Shown: piece after piece, positions 1 to 6,389 of the stretch
How positions within the stretch are numbered: the first letter of the stretch is position 1
How the letters are laid out: each line of letters starts with the position of its first letter
DNA from: an uncultured Bacteroidota bacterium
GTDB taxonomy: Bacteria > Bacteroidota > Bacteroidia > Chitinophagales > Chitinophagaceae
DNA length: 64,000 nt
Assembly: GCA_903906365.1 (NCBI GenBank)
Contig: CAIVKC010000022.1
Coordinates: 1-64,000, forward strand
Reading direction: 5' to 3'
The notes under the pieces: model-generated
The model's database searches: none
What the model saw: only the letters and a program-made list of their open reading frames with translations
Told to the model about the DNA's origin: nothing
Made by a program: the position numbers and the translations under genes

Positions 1-108
1 ACTCGCTGATTTTCAGAAAGTTATGATTTTGGCAATTTCAAATCGTCACGCACCTAAAATCGCCTGAAATACAAGCACATCAAGACTTTCAAAGAACTGC
101 TTATTGTT

Positions 109-801
109 TTAACGAGACACTAATGTTAACTCGTCTATCTTTACATTATACCGGAACGCTTCTCCCGTATATTGGTCAATATATATAATCTTTAATGTGC
201 TATATTCTCTATATTGGTTATCTAGGTATGTCACCAAAAACCTAATCGCATCTCTTTCTGCAAGTTTATGCGTCATAATACTTGCATCTTTCAATATCAC
301 TTCAAAAACAATCGACAGCCCATCTTTCCTTAACTCATGTCTTACATATTTATTCCCGACTAAACCGGTCAATCGCTGTTTAACGTTATCATTCGGGGCC
401 AGCAAGGTATTAGGGGAAAGACTATAAGTCACGTTACCTTTATATCTACCATTTGTATACTCTAAACCAAAATTATATCCATCCGATTGCTGGCCTATGT
501 ATGCAATATCTATATTTTCATTTTCTCTTTCTTTCCCAATAGCAGTTAATATTTTTTTATATAAATGGCTGCTTTCCTGAATCAATGAATCTTTATTCTT
601 TAATAAGCTATCAGGTATGACGGTAAAAAGCGTAAAGAAATCCCTATTTTCCGTATTGAAAAACTGATTTTCATGCAATGATATTTTTTGAATGCGCTTT
701 TCTAATAAGGTATCATTTCTTCTTTCCGACAATTGTGCTAACTGTGCATAGGAATAGGAGAAGGCGTTACAGGCGACTAATAATAGCAATAGAGGTTTCA
801 T
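109..801 (-). CDS. secreted protein of unknown function
   Basis: A 230-residue protein with an N-terminal signal peptide (positive start, Leu-rich core, likely cleavage after Ala19 in the YSYA/Q context). The remainder is mixed alpha/beta with no motif I recognise. The start is ATG at 799-801. Codon use is AT-rich, unlike the core genes after 8.3 kb, which fits an accessory gene. It faces away from the XRE gene at 1058, and a hairpin repeat (818-845) sits directly upstream of its start. Secretion or periplasmic location is inferred from the signal peptide only. Confidence 0.7.
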   Translation of the reverse strand: MKPLLLLLVACNAFSYSYAQLAQLSERRNDTLLEKRIQKISLHENQFFNTENRDFFTLFTVIPDSLLKNKDSLIQESSHLYKKILTAIGKERENENIDIAYIGQQSDGYNFGLEYTNGRYKGNVTYSLSPNTLLAPNDNVKQRLTGLVGNKYVRHELRKDGLSIVFEVILKDASIMTHKLAERDAIRFLVTYLDNQYREYSTLKIIYIDQYTGEAFRYNVKIDELTLVSR

Positions 802-817
802 ACAAAAGTTTAATTCC

Positions 818-845
818 GCCGTTGCCGTGTCTTCTGACTGGCAAC
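818..845. repeat. hairpin repeat, A type (copy 1)
   Basis: GCC, then outer arms GTTGCC (821-826) and GGCAAC (840-845), enclosing GTC-TTCT-GAC. First member of the dispersed hairpin family of this island. Confidence 0.75.
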
Positions 846-885
846 TTAACTACAATCTGGTTGGCAGCGCCTGACCGGATCGTCA

Positions 886-914
886 CGCTGGCGGTCTGCG
901 AAGCGACCCCGGCG
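886..914 (+). repeat. hairpin repeat, B type (copy 2)
   Basis: Outer arms CGCTGG (886-891) and CCGGCG (909-914) pair with one T-G wobble. The inner stem is GTC-t-GC, loop GAA, GC-GAC. It folds better on this strand because the wobble would be C-A on the other. Confidence 0.75.
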
Positions 915-995
915 TTTATTCTTGATCTCCTTTGAGCCTCACGGCTTTCATTTATTAAAATAATGATATATATTGCGATTCATAGCGCATTTATT

Positions 996-1033
996 GGTTA
1001 TATTTTATAACTTCCCGGTTATTTTTTATAACC
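996..1033. promoter_or_regulatory. two tandem palindromic operators of the XRE gene
   Basis: GTTAT-N5-ATAAC (997-1011) and GGTTAT-N5-ATAACC (1017-1033) are two inverted repeats with the same 5-nt spacer and centres 21 bp apart, so on the same DNA face. A weaker third element, GTTA-T-TAAC, covers 1040-1048 and overlaps the -7 box. This is the typical layout of an autoregulated XRE repressor; the binding itself is inferred. Confidence 0.6.
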
Positions 1034-1044
1034 TTTATCGTTAT

Positions 1045-1052
1045 TAACTTTG
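1045..1052 (+). promoter_or_regulatory. Bacteroidota -7 box for the XRE gene
   Basis: TAACTTTG matches the TAnnTTTG -7 consensus of the Bacteroidota primary sigma factor. It ends 5 nt before the ATG at 1058, so the transcript would be leaderless or nearly so. Confidence 0.55.
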
Positions 1053-1057
1053 TAATT

Positions 1058-1426
1058 ATGAAAGACACTGTTCATTTAGGAGAGAATATCAGACGGATAC
1101 TTGATTTAAAAGGCATTAAACAGGAAGCCTTCGCAGAAAAAATGGGGGTTAGCCAAGCTGCCATTTCAAAATTATTAGCTACTCCAAAAATTGATGACGA
1201 AAGGTTAAAAGATGTAGCAGATAAATTAGGTACCAGTGTTGATGCCATTAAAAGATTCAACGCTGAAGCGATTATGTTTCACATTGAAACTATGAATGAT
1301 AATTCTGGAAACTTCAATGTCTACGAAATTCATCCTATAGATAAGGTGTCAGAATTATATGAGAAGATATTGAAGGAGAAGAATGAAGAGATTGAGAAAT
1401 TGCGGCAAGAGCTAGGAAAGAAATAA
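1058..1426 (+). CDS. XRE-family transcriptional regulator with coiled-coil tail
   Basis: 122 residues. Residues 6-65 form a helix-turn-helix of the lambda-Cro/XRE class (IRRILDLKGIKQEAFAEKMG, then VSQAAISKLL as the recognition part). Residues 95-120 are a charged heptad-like helix (YEKILKEKNEEIEKLRQ) suited to dimerisation. Two palindromes precede it, so it is probably an autorepressor. It is followed by a hairpin repeat (1432-1460) and a small membrane ORF. A role as regulator of the neighbouring accessory genes is possible but not shown by the sequence. Confidence 0.85.
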   Translation: MKDTVHLGENIRRILDLKGIKQEAFAEKMGVSQAAISKLLATPKIDDERLKDVADKLGTSVDAIKRFNAEAIMFHIETMNDNSGNFNVYEIHPIDKVSELYEKILKEKNEEIEKLRQELGKK

Positions 1427-1431
1427 TGTCT

Positions 1432-1460
1432 CGCTGGCGGTCTGCCGAAGGCGACCCCGG
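1432..1460 (+). repeat. hairpin repeat, B type (copy 3)
   Basis: The inner stem GTC-t-GCC, loop GAA, GGC-GAC (1440-1455) is 6 bp and perfect. Only four pairs of the outer arm CGCTGG are kept. It follows the XRE stop codon directly. Confidence 0.7.
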
Positions 1461-1468
1461 GCAAATAA

Positions 1469-1639
1469 ATGAATTTTAACAAACTCGCCAATATGAAAAA
1501 AGATGATATTCTTTACATAGTTTTTTTTCCAATTCTTATACTCATAATCCTAATATTGTTTTTGGCTTTTCCAAAGGTTGCTAAGTTTTGGATTAGAGAA
1601 CTATTTTACAAGGTTTTTGGGATAAAAAAGGTACGTTGA
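1469..1639 (+). CDS. small single-span membrane protein
   Basis: A 56-codon ATG ORF that I translated by hand. The N-terminus is polar (NFNKLANMKKDD), residues 14-34 form a strongly hydrophobic helix rich in Ile, Leu and Phe, and the C-terminus is basic (KFWIRELF...GIKKVR). It sits between two hairpin repeats and is followed by a strong intrinsic terminator at 1718-1744, which supports a transcribed unit. An internal ATG at codon 9 is an alternative start. Function is unknown. The size and topology resemble small toxic or regulatory membrane peptides, but that is only a resemblance. Confidence 0.5.
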   Translation: MNFNKLANMKKDDILYIVFFPILILIILILFLAFPKVAKFWIRELFYKVFGIKKVR

Positions 1640-1664
1640 ATATAACGCCATAGCCATGCTTCTT

Positions 1665-1692
1665 GCCGTTGCCGTGTCATCTGACCGGCAAC
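1665..1692. repeat. hairpin repeat, A type (copy 4)
   Basis: Arms GTTGCC (1668-1673) and GGCAAC (1687-1692) around GTC-ATCT-GAC. Nearly identical to copy 1. Confidence 0.75.
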
Positions 1693-1717
1693 AAAATGAG
1701 AAATATATTTTACCGAG

Positions 1718-1744
1718 CCACCCTAATTGATGGGTGGTTTTTTT
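1718..1744 (+). terminator. intrinsic terminator
   Basis: CCACCC (1718-1723) pairs with GGGTGG (1732-1737) over an 8-nt loop, followed by seven T. It ends the transcript of the small membrane ORF and separates it from the gene at 1764. Confidence 0.8.
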
Positions 1745-1763
1745 CATTTTAACTGATTATACA

Positions 1764-2681
1764 ATGAGTAAACAAGCAATTCTTGCAATCGACTACCACA
1801 ACATACAACAGCCTCTTAATCTCAAAAGGCAAATCCTATTATTTGATAAAATAATTGTCGAAGAACAGTCATTAGGACTAGCAAAGACTTTTGTTAACTA
1901 CACTCCGAATAGAAATCTTGAAAGTTTCAAATTCAATAATCAAGAGATAGATTTTCTTGGTGCAGAGGGATACTTAAGTATTGAAACTATTAATAGACCA
2001 ATCAACGTAAAAATAGATTCAGATGAAGAAAAGTTTATGGAAACCCTTCGTAATGAATCAGAAGAAATAAATACATTATTGGCTGTCCTTAAAGCTAATC
2101 CTTCAAGTGGTACTTTAACTAAACTAATGGGCATAATAAAGAAACTACCAACATCTTTTGCAAGGGCATTAGGCATCAGGTTGAGGGAAGAAGGGAATGA
2201 CGCCTATCCCGTCTTTGACGATGAACCGGATTATACTTCTTCTGGTAAAAAAGAGGATGTTCTGAAATTTTTACTCAAACAGATTCCAGAACCAGATGAT
2301 AGTGTGTCATGGGAACAGATAATAGACTTTCGCAATGACCCAGACACAATGAAGAAGTATTATGCCTTAATTAAATGGGTAAATGATGTATCCCAAAAGG
2401 AGTTTAATACAAATGAGATTGAGGAAGAATATCAATATCTATATCACGATTATAGTGAGCAATATAGGATACACAAAATGAAACATAAACAAGGTATTAT
2501 TGAAGTCCTTGTTACAGCAGCAGTAGATGTATTCATACATAATTTAGGAGCAGGGCACATATCATCTTCCTTATTTGCGCTCTGGAAACATCAACTCAAC
2601 CTGCTTGAAGCAGAAGCGAAATTCACCGGGCGGGAAGTTGCATATATCTATAAATTGGAGCAAACGCTTAAAAAAGCCTAA
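1764..2681 (+). CDS. protein of unknown function
   Basis: 305 residues from the ATG at 1764. A longer frame from a GTG at 1734 would begin inside the terminator hairpin and is rejected. The protein is soluble, acidic and largely helical after residue 70, with no signal peptide or membrane segment. I recognise no family. Visible features are an N-terminal AILAIDYHNIQQ beta-strand-like segment, a Ser/Glu-rich centre and an aromatic, basic C-terminal third. AT-rich codon use matches the other island genes. Hairpin and terminator lie upstream, and 60 nt separate it from the next gene on the same strand. Confidence 0.65.
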   Translation: MSKQAILAIDYHNIQQPLNLKRQILLFDKIIVEEQSLGLAKTFVNYTPNRNLESFKFNNQEIDFLGAEGYLSIETINRPINVKIDSDEEKFMETLRNESEEINTLLAVLKANPSSGTLTKLMGIIKKLPTSFARALGIRLREEGNDAYPVFDDEPDYTSSGKKEDVLKFLLKQIPEPDDSVSWEQIIDFRNDPDTMKKYYALIKWVNDVSQKEFNTNEIEEEYQYLYHDYSEQYRIHKMKHKQGIIEVLVTAAVDVFIHNLGAGHISSSLFALWKHQLNLLEAEAKFTGREVAYIYKLEQTLKKA

Positions 2682-2741
2682 ACAACGGCTATAATAGAAT
2701 CAATGAATTTTGTTTACCTTTCCTTTCCTAAAATCTAACGA

Positions 2742-3356
2742 ATGCCCCACAGTGAAGCCTATAACACAATCTACCTATTGGGTATTATTCTCTCTTTTAT
2801 TGTCGGCTTCGCTGGTGTATGGATAGGGCTTAGAAATTCAAGAAAGACAATTTACATCAATGCCATTACTACAGCCCGCATAAAATATATCCAAGACTTA
2901 CGAAATAGTATTTCCGAATTTTGCGGGTTGATTCACACTTACAGAGAGGAGTATAAGAAATACGAGACTGATTTAGAAATCTCACTTACTGATCAAGAAA
3001 AAGAAAAGGCGAAACTGGTTCTAAAGGAATTGTATGATATGTATAAGAGAGTAGATAATCTAAAATATTTGATAAGGCTCCATTTAAATATAGAAGATGA
3101 ATACTTTGATAAAGAGATAATTAGGCTAACAGACGAGATAATTGATAAATCAGAAGAAGAGCCTAAGGAGAAAATAAATGAACTTATTACCATCATGCAA
3201 TTTCTTCTGAAACTTGAATGGGAAGGTGCCAAGTTAGAATCTTCAATAGGTATTGTTTCAAAAAGGAAAAAGAAATTGCTGTATAAGAAATACGAACAAC
3301 GTCATAAATCATATCTCGCTAAATCAAAAAATATTTCTAACAATGAGCAAAAATAG
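2742..3356 (+). CDS. single-span membrane protein with cytoplasmic helical domain
   Basis: 204 residues. Residues 8-30 are one transmembrane helix (YLLGIILSFIVGFAGVWIGL). A TTARIKYIQDLRNSISEF segment follows, a pattern seen in several Bacteroidota membrane proteins of unknown function. Residues 70-150 are a long charged helical, coiled-coil-like stretch, and the C-terminus is Lys-rich. Its last 14 nt overlap the next gene, another membrane protein, so the two are probably translated together. Function is unknown. A membrane anchor with a coiled coil would fit an effector or sensor subunit, but that is inference. Confidence 0.65.
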   Translation: MPHSEAYNTIYLLGIILSFIVGFAGVWIGLRNSRKTIYINAITTARIKYIQDLRNSISEFCGLIHTYREEYKKYETDLEISLTDQEKEKAKLVLKELYDMYKRVDNLKYLIRLHLNIEDEYFDKEIIRLTDEIIDKSEEEPKEKINELITIMQFLLKLEWEGAKLESSIGIVSKRKKKLLYKKYEQRHKSYLAKSKNISNNEQK

Positions 3357-3543
3357 TTTCTCGTCCGGAGTTAAATTTTTAATCGCATTATTGATTTTAC
3401 TAGGAAGTATCTTATTAGGCTATGGTATTGGAATACTCTCCAATAATGGTGTACCAGGTATTATTATTGGGGCAGGATTGGGACTGTTATCAATTGCAGT
3501 AATTTTATTGCTGCTAGAGTTTTATAAGATTGAGAATCCTTGA
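3343..3543 (+). CDS. small two-span membrane protein
   Basis: 66 residues from the ATG at 3343. The open frame extends further up, but that part is the shadow of the upstream gene. Two hydrophobic segments (about 9-30 and 35-58) are separated by a short polar turn with SNNGVPG; the second is Gly- and Leu-rich. It overlaps the upstream membrane gene by 14 nt. No family is recognised. It may be a membrane partner of that protein. Confidence 0.6.
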   Translation: MSKNSFSSGVKFLIALLILLGSILLGYGIGILSNNGVPGIIIGAGLGLLSIAVILLLLEFYKIENP

Positions 3544-3551
3544 GCCATTTA

Positions 3552-3611
3552 GCCGCCATAAGTCTTCCCACTAATGATACGACTTGTCAGTAAATTAGTG
3601 AGTAAGGCGGC
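3552..3611. repeat. two-arm inverted repeat between accessory genes
   Basis: Outer arms GCCGCC (3552-3557) and GGCGGC (3606-3611); inner arms CACTAAT (3569-3575) and ATTAGTG (3594-3600), all perfect. The spacers are unequal (11 and 5 nt). It is unrelated in arm sequence to the A and B hairpins but occupies the same kind of position, directly after a stop codon. Confidence 0.6.
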
Positions 3612-3637
3612 AAGCAAGCTACTATAATAACTACAAT

Positions 3638-4210
3638 ATGGGACTGAAAATACACTCATTAGCTGAAATTCCAGAAAGCGTATCAAAGAGTTACTATTTA
3701 TACATTTTAGATTATTATAATTGGGACGAGCCTATTGGAAATACACTAAGAAATAGCTTCGATAAAATTGCTGAATTTGCGACGAAAAACGACTCTGTTG
3801 TAATTCAAGGTATTTCGGAAAGCCACTTTTATTCTGAATTAATGTCGTGGGAATCTATCAATGGCATAGACCCAAAAGATTTACTACCTGCGTTAATGAT
3901 AACTACAATTCATCCCAGGTACTTTTTAAATGGGCATGACAAGCAACTGAAAGGAGAAAAAATCCCAGAAGACAAATTAATTTTCCTTGAAATCGGTAAA
4001 ATCTGTAAGTCGCCGCAAGACGTTATTAAACTTCTTGAAAAAATATTTAAAGACATTCAAGACAAAAAGGAAATCAGAGACTTTAAAGTAAAAAAGGAAC
4101 TGAAAGCAGGAGTAGGAAGGGTTTTAAATGATACAATTATACTTGAACCAAACATTGCTGGTGTGGGAGTAAATTTGAATAATCTATTTAGATTCTTAGG
4201 AAGAAGATAA
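3638..4210 (+). CDS. protein of unknown function
   Basis: 190 residues, ATG start, no signal peptide. The N-terminal half is mixed alpha/beta, with SVVIQGISESHFYSE and a hydrophobic LLPALMITTIHPRYF strand. The C-terminal half is a Lys/Glu-rich helix, then a Gly-rich segment ending in LNNLFRFLGRR. I do not recognise the family. It is monocistronic between two hairpin repeats (3552-3611 and 4219-4271). AT-rich composition and the neighbouring retron-type reverse transcriptase make a defence-related role conceivable, without direct evidence. Confidence 0.65.
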   Translation: MGLKIHSLAEIPESVSKSYYLYILDYYNWDEPIGNTLRNSFDKIAEFATKNDSVVIQGISESHFYSELMSWESINGIDPKDLLPALMITTIHPRYFLNGHDKQLKGEKIPEDKLIFLEIGKICKSPQDVIKLLEKIFKDIQDKKEIRDFKVKKELKAGVGRVLNDTIILEPNIAGVGVNLNNLFRFLGRR

Positions 4211-4218
4211 GAGATATT

Positions 4219-4271
4219 ATGCCGTTGCCGTGTCTGAGGATGCCTTCGGGGTCAGCAAGCGAGACCCCAAA
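4219..4271. repeat. hairpin repeat, A/C composite (copy 5)
   Basis: The left half GCCGTTGCCGTGTC (4219-4232) is that of the A type. A C-type stem follows, CCTTcGGGGTC (4241-4251) and GACCCCaAAGG (4261-4271), with one mismatch. It lies in the gap where the plus-strand gene at 3638 and the minus-strand reverse transcriptase converge. Confidence 0.7.
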
Positions 4272-4316
4272 GGGACAGAAGAATAATAAGATAAGGGCTA
4301 AGAACACTGGTTTGGG

Positions 4317-5135
4317 CTATGAATTTTCAACTCGTTTTTTATAACTTTCCAATCCCTTCTTCGATTTAGGGCTTATAGTCGGTTCCGCTAACTTTAATTC
4401 TTGTTTTTTAGTCAGACCTAATTTTCCATTTGTTTTCCGTAAACATCCTGTACCCTCTATTTTCCCTTCCTTCCCTAATGTTTTCTTATTGCTATATAGA
4501 AAACCATGATTTAAAATTATTTGCAAAAATTGAGATTCAAGATGTTTAAAATCCAGGTTGGAGGAAAACCACAAATCATCAACATATCGTGTGTATGTAA
4601 TATTATGTAACTGGCATAGTTCCAATATTGGGTTATCAAAAGTTATTAGCCCTACTAAATTTGCTAAAGTTGGGCTTGTCGGTGCTCCTTGAGGCAAATG
4701 ACCTTTGAATGTAGTTAAGTTTGTAAGTATATGTGCAACATCAGGTGAGTAACCAAAAGAACGAATTGCAGTAAATACCATTTTATTGTTAACAAATCCA
4801 AAAAAATTAGTGAGGTCTGTTTGAAAATGAATTTTATTGCCGCGATGTGCCGTTACATTTTGAATATTGTTTCGCCTTTTGATTGATCCTTTGAGATGCG
4901 GGGGCATTGGTATAGTAGAAAGAATTTTACCCTGGATTATATCTTGAATGTTGCGTAATTTATCTCTACTGGGATCAATTGGCCTCAATTTTACTTTCCC
5001 ATTTTTTATTTTTTTATCGATATAGCTATAATAATATTTACGGGGGTGATTTTTGATATCATCAATGATACTTACTAGGTCATTAAGGGGATATCCTAAA
5101 ATTAGGGCTAGCTTTTCAGGTTTATGGATTATCAT
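4317..5135 (-). CDS. retron-type reverse transcriptase
   Basis: 272 residues. Motifs in order: NVTAH at 93-97 (retron region X, usually NAxxH), DLTNFF at 107-112 (catalytic Asp), LPQGAPTSP at 147-155 (QGxxxSP, as in retron and group II RTs rather than the SQ of diversity-generating RTs), YVDD at 184-187 (catalytic Asp pair), and GTG at 228-230 where retron RTs have the VTG of region Y. It would synthesise branched msDNA from its own non-coding RNA. The protein is shorter than the 300-320 residues usual for retrons; the C-terminal thumb is small. Its ATG overlaps the stop of the upstream XRE gene by one base (TAATG), so translation is coupled. No intron maturase domain is present. Confidence 0.85.
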   Translation of the reverse strand: MIIHKPEKLALILGYPLNDLVSIIDDIKNHPRKYYYSYIDKKIKNGKVKLRPIDPSRDKLRNIQDIIQGKILSTIPMPPHLKGSIKRRNNIQNVTAHRGNKIHFQTDLTNFFGFVNNKMVFTAIRSFGYSPDVAHILTNLTTFKGHLPQGAPTSPTLANLVGLITFDNPILELCQLHNITYTRYVDDLWFSSNLDFKHLESQFLQIILNHGFLYSNKKTLGKEGKIEGTGCLRKTNGKLGLTKKQELKLAEPTISPKSKKGLESYKKRVENS

Positions 5136-5443
5136 TAACCTAATTGATTATGATGAGTTATGAAAAAATCATTGATCAAATTTTTAATCAATGGCCGTAA
5201 CATTTCAAACGCTTCCTTTTTGCGTTCCGGGAAGTCTTTTTCATTAATAGATAGGAAAAAAATTACAGGCAGGGGGACTTCTAATGTTTCACTAATAATC
5301 TTTAAAATGGCCAGAGTGGGCTCTTTCTTGTTTTTTTCGATCAAGGATAAATAAGATTGAGTTATTTTAGACTTCTCTGCAAGTTCCTTTTGTTTCAACC
5401 CTCTTACCTCTCTTAATTCTTTTATCGTATTTCCGAGATCCAT
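5135..5443 (-). CDS. XRE-family regulator of the retron operon
   Basis: 102 residues from the ATG at 5441-5443. The open frame reaches a TTG at 5470, but the ATG has an AT-rich leader typical of this genome. Residues 1-60 are a canonical XRE helix-turn-helix (IKELREVRGLKQKELAEKS, then ITQSYLSLIEKNKKEPT). The C-terminal 40 residues are helical and hydrophobic. It is the middle gene of a three-gene operon, 23 nt after the small helical gene and one base into the reverse transcriptase. It could repress the operon, or be the toxin/antitoxin partner of a retron system. HTH proteins are known retron companions. Confidence 0.8.
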   Translation of the reverse strand: MDLGNTIKELREVRGLKQKELAEKSKITQSYLSLIEKNKKEPTLAILKIISETLEVPLPVIFFLSINEKDFPERKKEAFEMLRPLIKNLINDFFITHHNQLG

Positions 5444-5466
5444 TAAAGTAAATTTAAGTGGGACGG

Positions 5467-5754
5467 TCAAAGCAATTGGTGAATTAGATTTTTGATTTTC
5501 TCAATAACTTCAGGATTAAGCAAGAAGCCTGAGATTCTCAAGAGCAGGATTAAGACTAGCATCTGCTGATCTTTTCTCTGTTCTTTTTGGTCCAGTTCAT
5601 GCAAAAGATGAATTACATCTTCAAGCATTTCAATTTCTTTAACCGTCAGCGAAGCACGGCACTTTGAGATTACCACTTCGATGCATTGCACCAAAGCAGT
5701 GATAGAATTGTTACGTTCCATGTTTATAAAATTTAATGTGAATAAAAGAAGCAT
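5467..5754 (-). CDS. small helical protein of the retron operon
   Basis: 95 residues from the ATG at 5754, or 84 from a second ATG at 5721 that has a better AT-rich leader (I could not decide). From MERNNSITAL onward it is nearly all helix: an ISKCRASLTVKEIEMLEDVIHLL amphipathic stretch (split by Cys19-type polar residues), then an Ile/Leu-rich segment (MLVLILLLRISGFLL) long enough to be a membrane-associated helix, then a short C-terminal helix. No family is recognised. It is the first gene of the operon and the only candidate effector besides the XRE protein. Confidence 0.65.
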   Translation of the reverse strand: MLLLFTLNFINMERNNSITALVQCIEVVISKCRASLTVKEIEMLEDVIHLLHELDQKEQRKDQQMLVLILLLRISGFLLNPEVIEKIKNLIHQLL

Positions 5755-5780
5755 TACTGCCCTGTCTAATTCCAGTAATG
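5752..5780. repeat. inverted octamer over the first start codon of the retron operon
   Basis: CATTACTG (5752-5759) and CAGTAATG (5773-5780) are perfect complements, 13 nt apart. On the minus-strand RNA the second arm includes the ATG at 5754. A third copy lies at 5977-5984. The arms could be an operator or a start-codon hairpin that competes with the a1/a2 pairing. Confidence 0.5.
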
Positions 5781-6027
5781 ATTTCAGTTATTCGTGCTTC
5801 GCATGCACACATTAAATTTCTACCTGTCTACTCCAATTATCCCAATACCTCACAACTTCAATTCATAAGTACCTGACAAGTCATTACACACCTTCTCACA
5901 ACCTTTCGAAGTGATGAATGGGCAACAATTATGGCTTACGCCACTGCGTATTTAAACGCTTTAAGAATCAGCATATCATTACTGTTTCATTAAATCATGA
6001 AACGATTAATCTAATCACTCAAAGAAC
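5773..6027 (-). ncRNA. candidate retron msr-msd RNA
   Basis: A gene-free stretch directly upstream of the operon. On the minus strand, CAGTAATGAT (5984-5975) and ATCATTACTG (5782-5773) are perfect 10-nt complements 192 nt apart, as expected of a1 and a2. After the first arm come an AGC, a small hairpin (GCGT/ACGC), and TGGC-GTAA-GCCA with a GNRA loop (msr-like). Then there is a long imperfect stem in which CCCAttcaTCAC pairs with GTGAggtatTGGG (msd-like). A GTTTCAT/ATGAAAC hairpin (6003-5984) precedes the first arm. The boundaries are inferred and the first stem is shorter than in classical retrons. Confidence 0.45.
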
Positions 6028-6032
6028 TGATG

Positions 6033-6061
6033 CAAATATACGGATATTACTAATGGAACAA
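6033..6061 (-). promoter_or_regulatory. promoter of the retron-like unit
   Basis: Reading the minus strand: TTG (6061-6059), 18 nt, TATATTTG (6040-6033). This is a good match to the Bacteroidota -33/-7 pattern. Transcription would start near 6027 and run through the structured RNA into the three genes. Confidence 0.6.
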
Positions 6062-6160
6062 CTTTTCAATAAAAATAAACATTAAGATATTTCTATTAGA
6101 TTTTTTGGAAATGTAAAAATTAATCCTTAACCGGTCTTATACCAGCCGTTGCAGTGTCTT

Positions 6161-6201
6161 CTGTCCCTTTGGGGTTTCACCTGTTGACCCCAAAGGGACA
6201 G
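6161..6201. repeat. hairpin repeat, C type (copy 6)
   Basis: A perfect 15-bp inverted repeat, CTGTCCCTTTGGGGT (6161-6175) and its complement (6187-6201), with an 11-nt loop. An A-type left half (GCCGTTGCAGTGTC) starts at 6145. Confidence 0.8.
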
Positions 6202-6221
6202 TATGAACGAAACCAAATACA

Positions 6222-6249
6222 CGCCGGGGTCGAAGACAGACCACCAGCG
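6222..6249 (-). repeat. hairpin repeat, B type, inverted (copy 7)
   Basis: Arms CGCCGG (6222-6227) and CCAGCG (6244-6249). On the minus strand they read CGCTGG and CCGGCG and pair with one wobble. The inner stem is GTC-GAA-GAC. Confidence 0.7.
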
Positions 6250-6320
6250 AGACATAAGCGGCAATGATAGCCTTACTTGTTTAGCCCTTGCCAGTCTTCC
6301 GAACCTTAGTATAACTTCCA

Positions 6321-6343
6321 TTGCCGTGTCTTCTGACCGGCGA
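6321..6343 (+). repeat. hairpin repeat, A type (copy 8)
   Basis: Arms TTGCC (6321-6325) and GGCGA (6339-6343) pair through a T-G wobble where copies 1 and 4 have T-A. The inner stem is GTC-TTCT-GAC. Confidence 0.7.
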
Positions 6344-6389
6344 CCTAACGATAATAACAGACAACCTAATACTATGAGCCGGGAGGATG

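Noticed and set aside
1734-1763. Upstream GTG start for the gene at 1764
   Set aside because: The GTG is inside the GGGTGG arm of an intrinsic terminator.
818-4271. Integron cassette array with attC sites
   Set aside because: Gene-hairpin alternation suggested it, but the outer ends read GTT...AAC rather than the RYYYAAC...GTTRRRY of attC, the arms vary too much, gene orientations are mixed, and no tyrosine integrase is in the window.
4317-5135. Diversity-generating retroelement
   Set aside because: The RT has QGxxxSP instead of the SQ-type motif, and I found no template/variable repeat pair or C-type lectin target gene.
4317-5135. Group II intron reverse transcriptase
   Set aside because: No maturase (domain X), DNA-binding or endonuclease extension; the protein is only 272 residues and lies in an operon.
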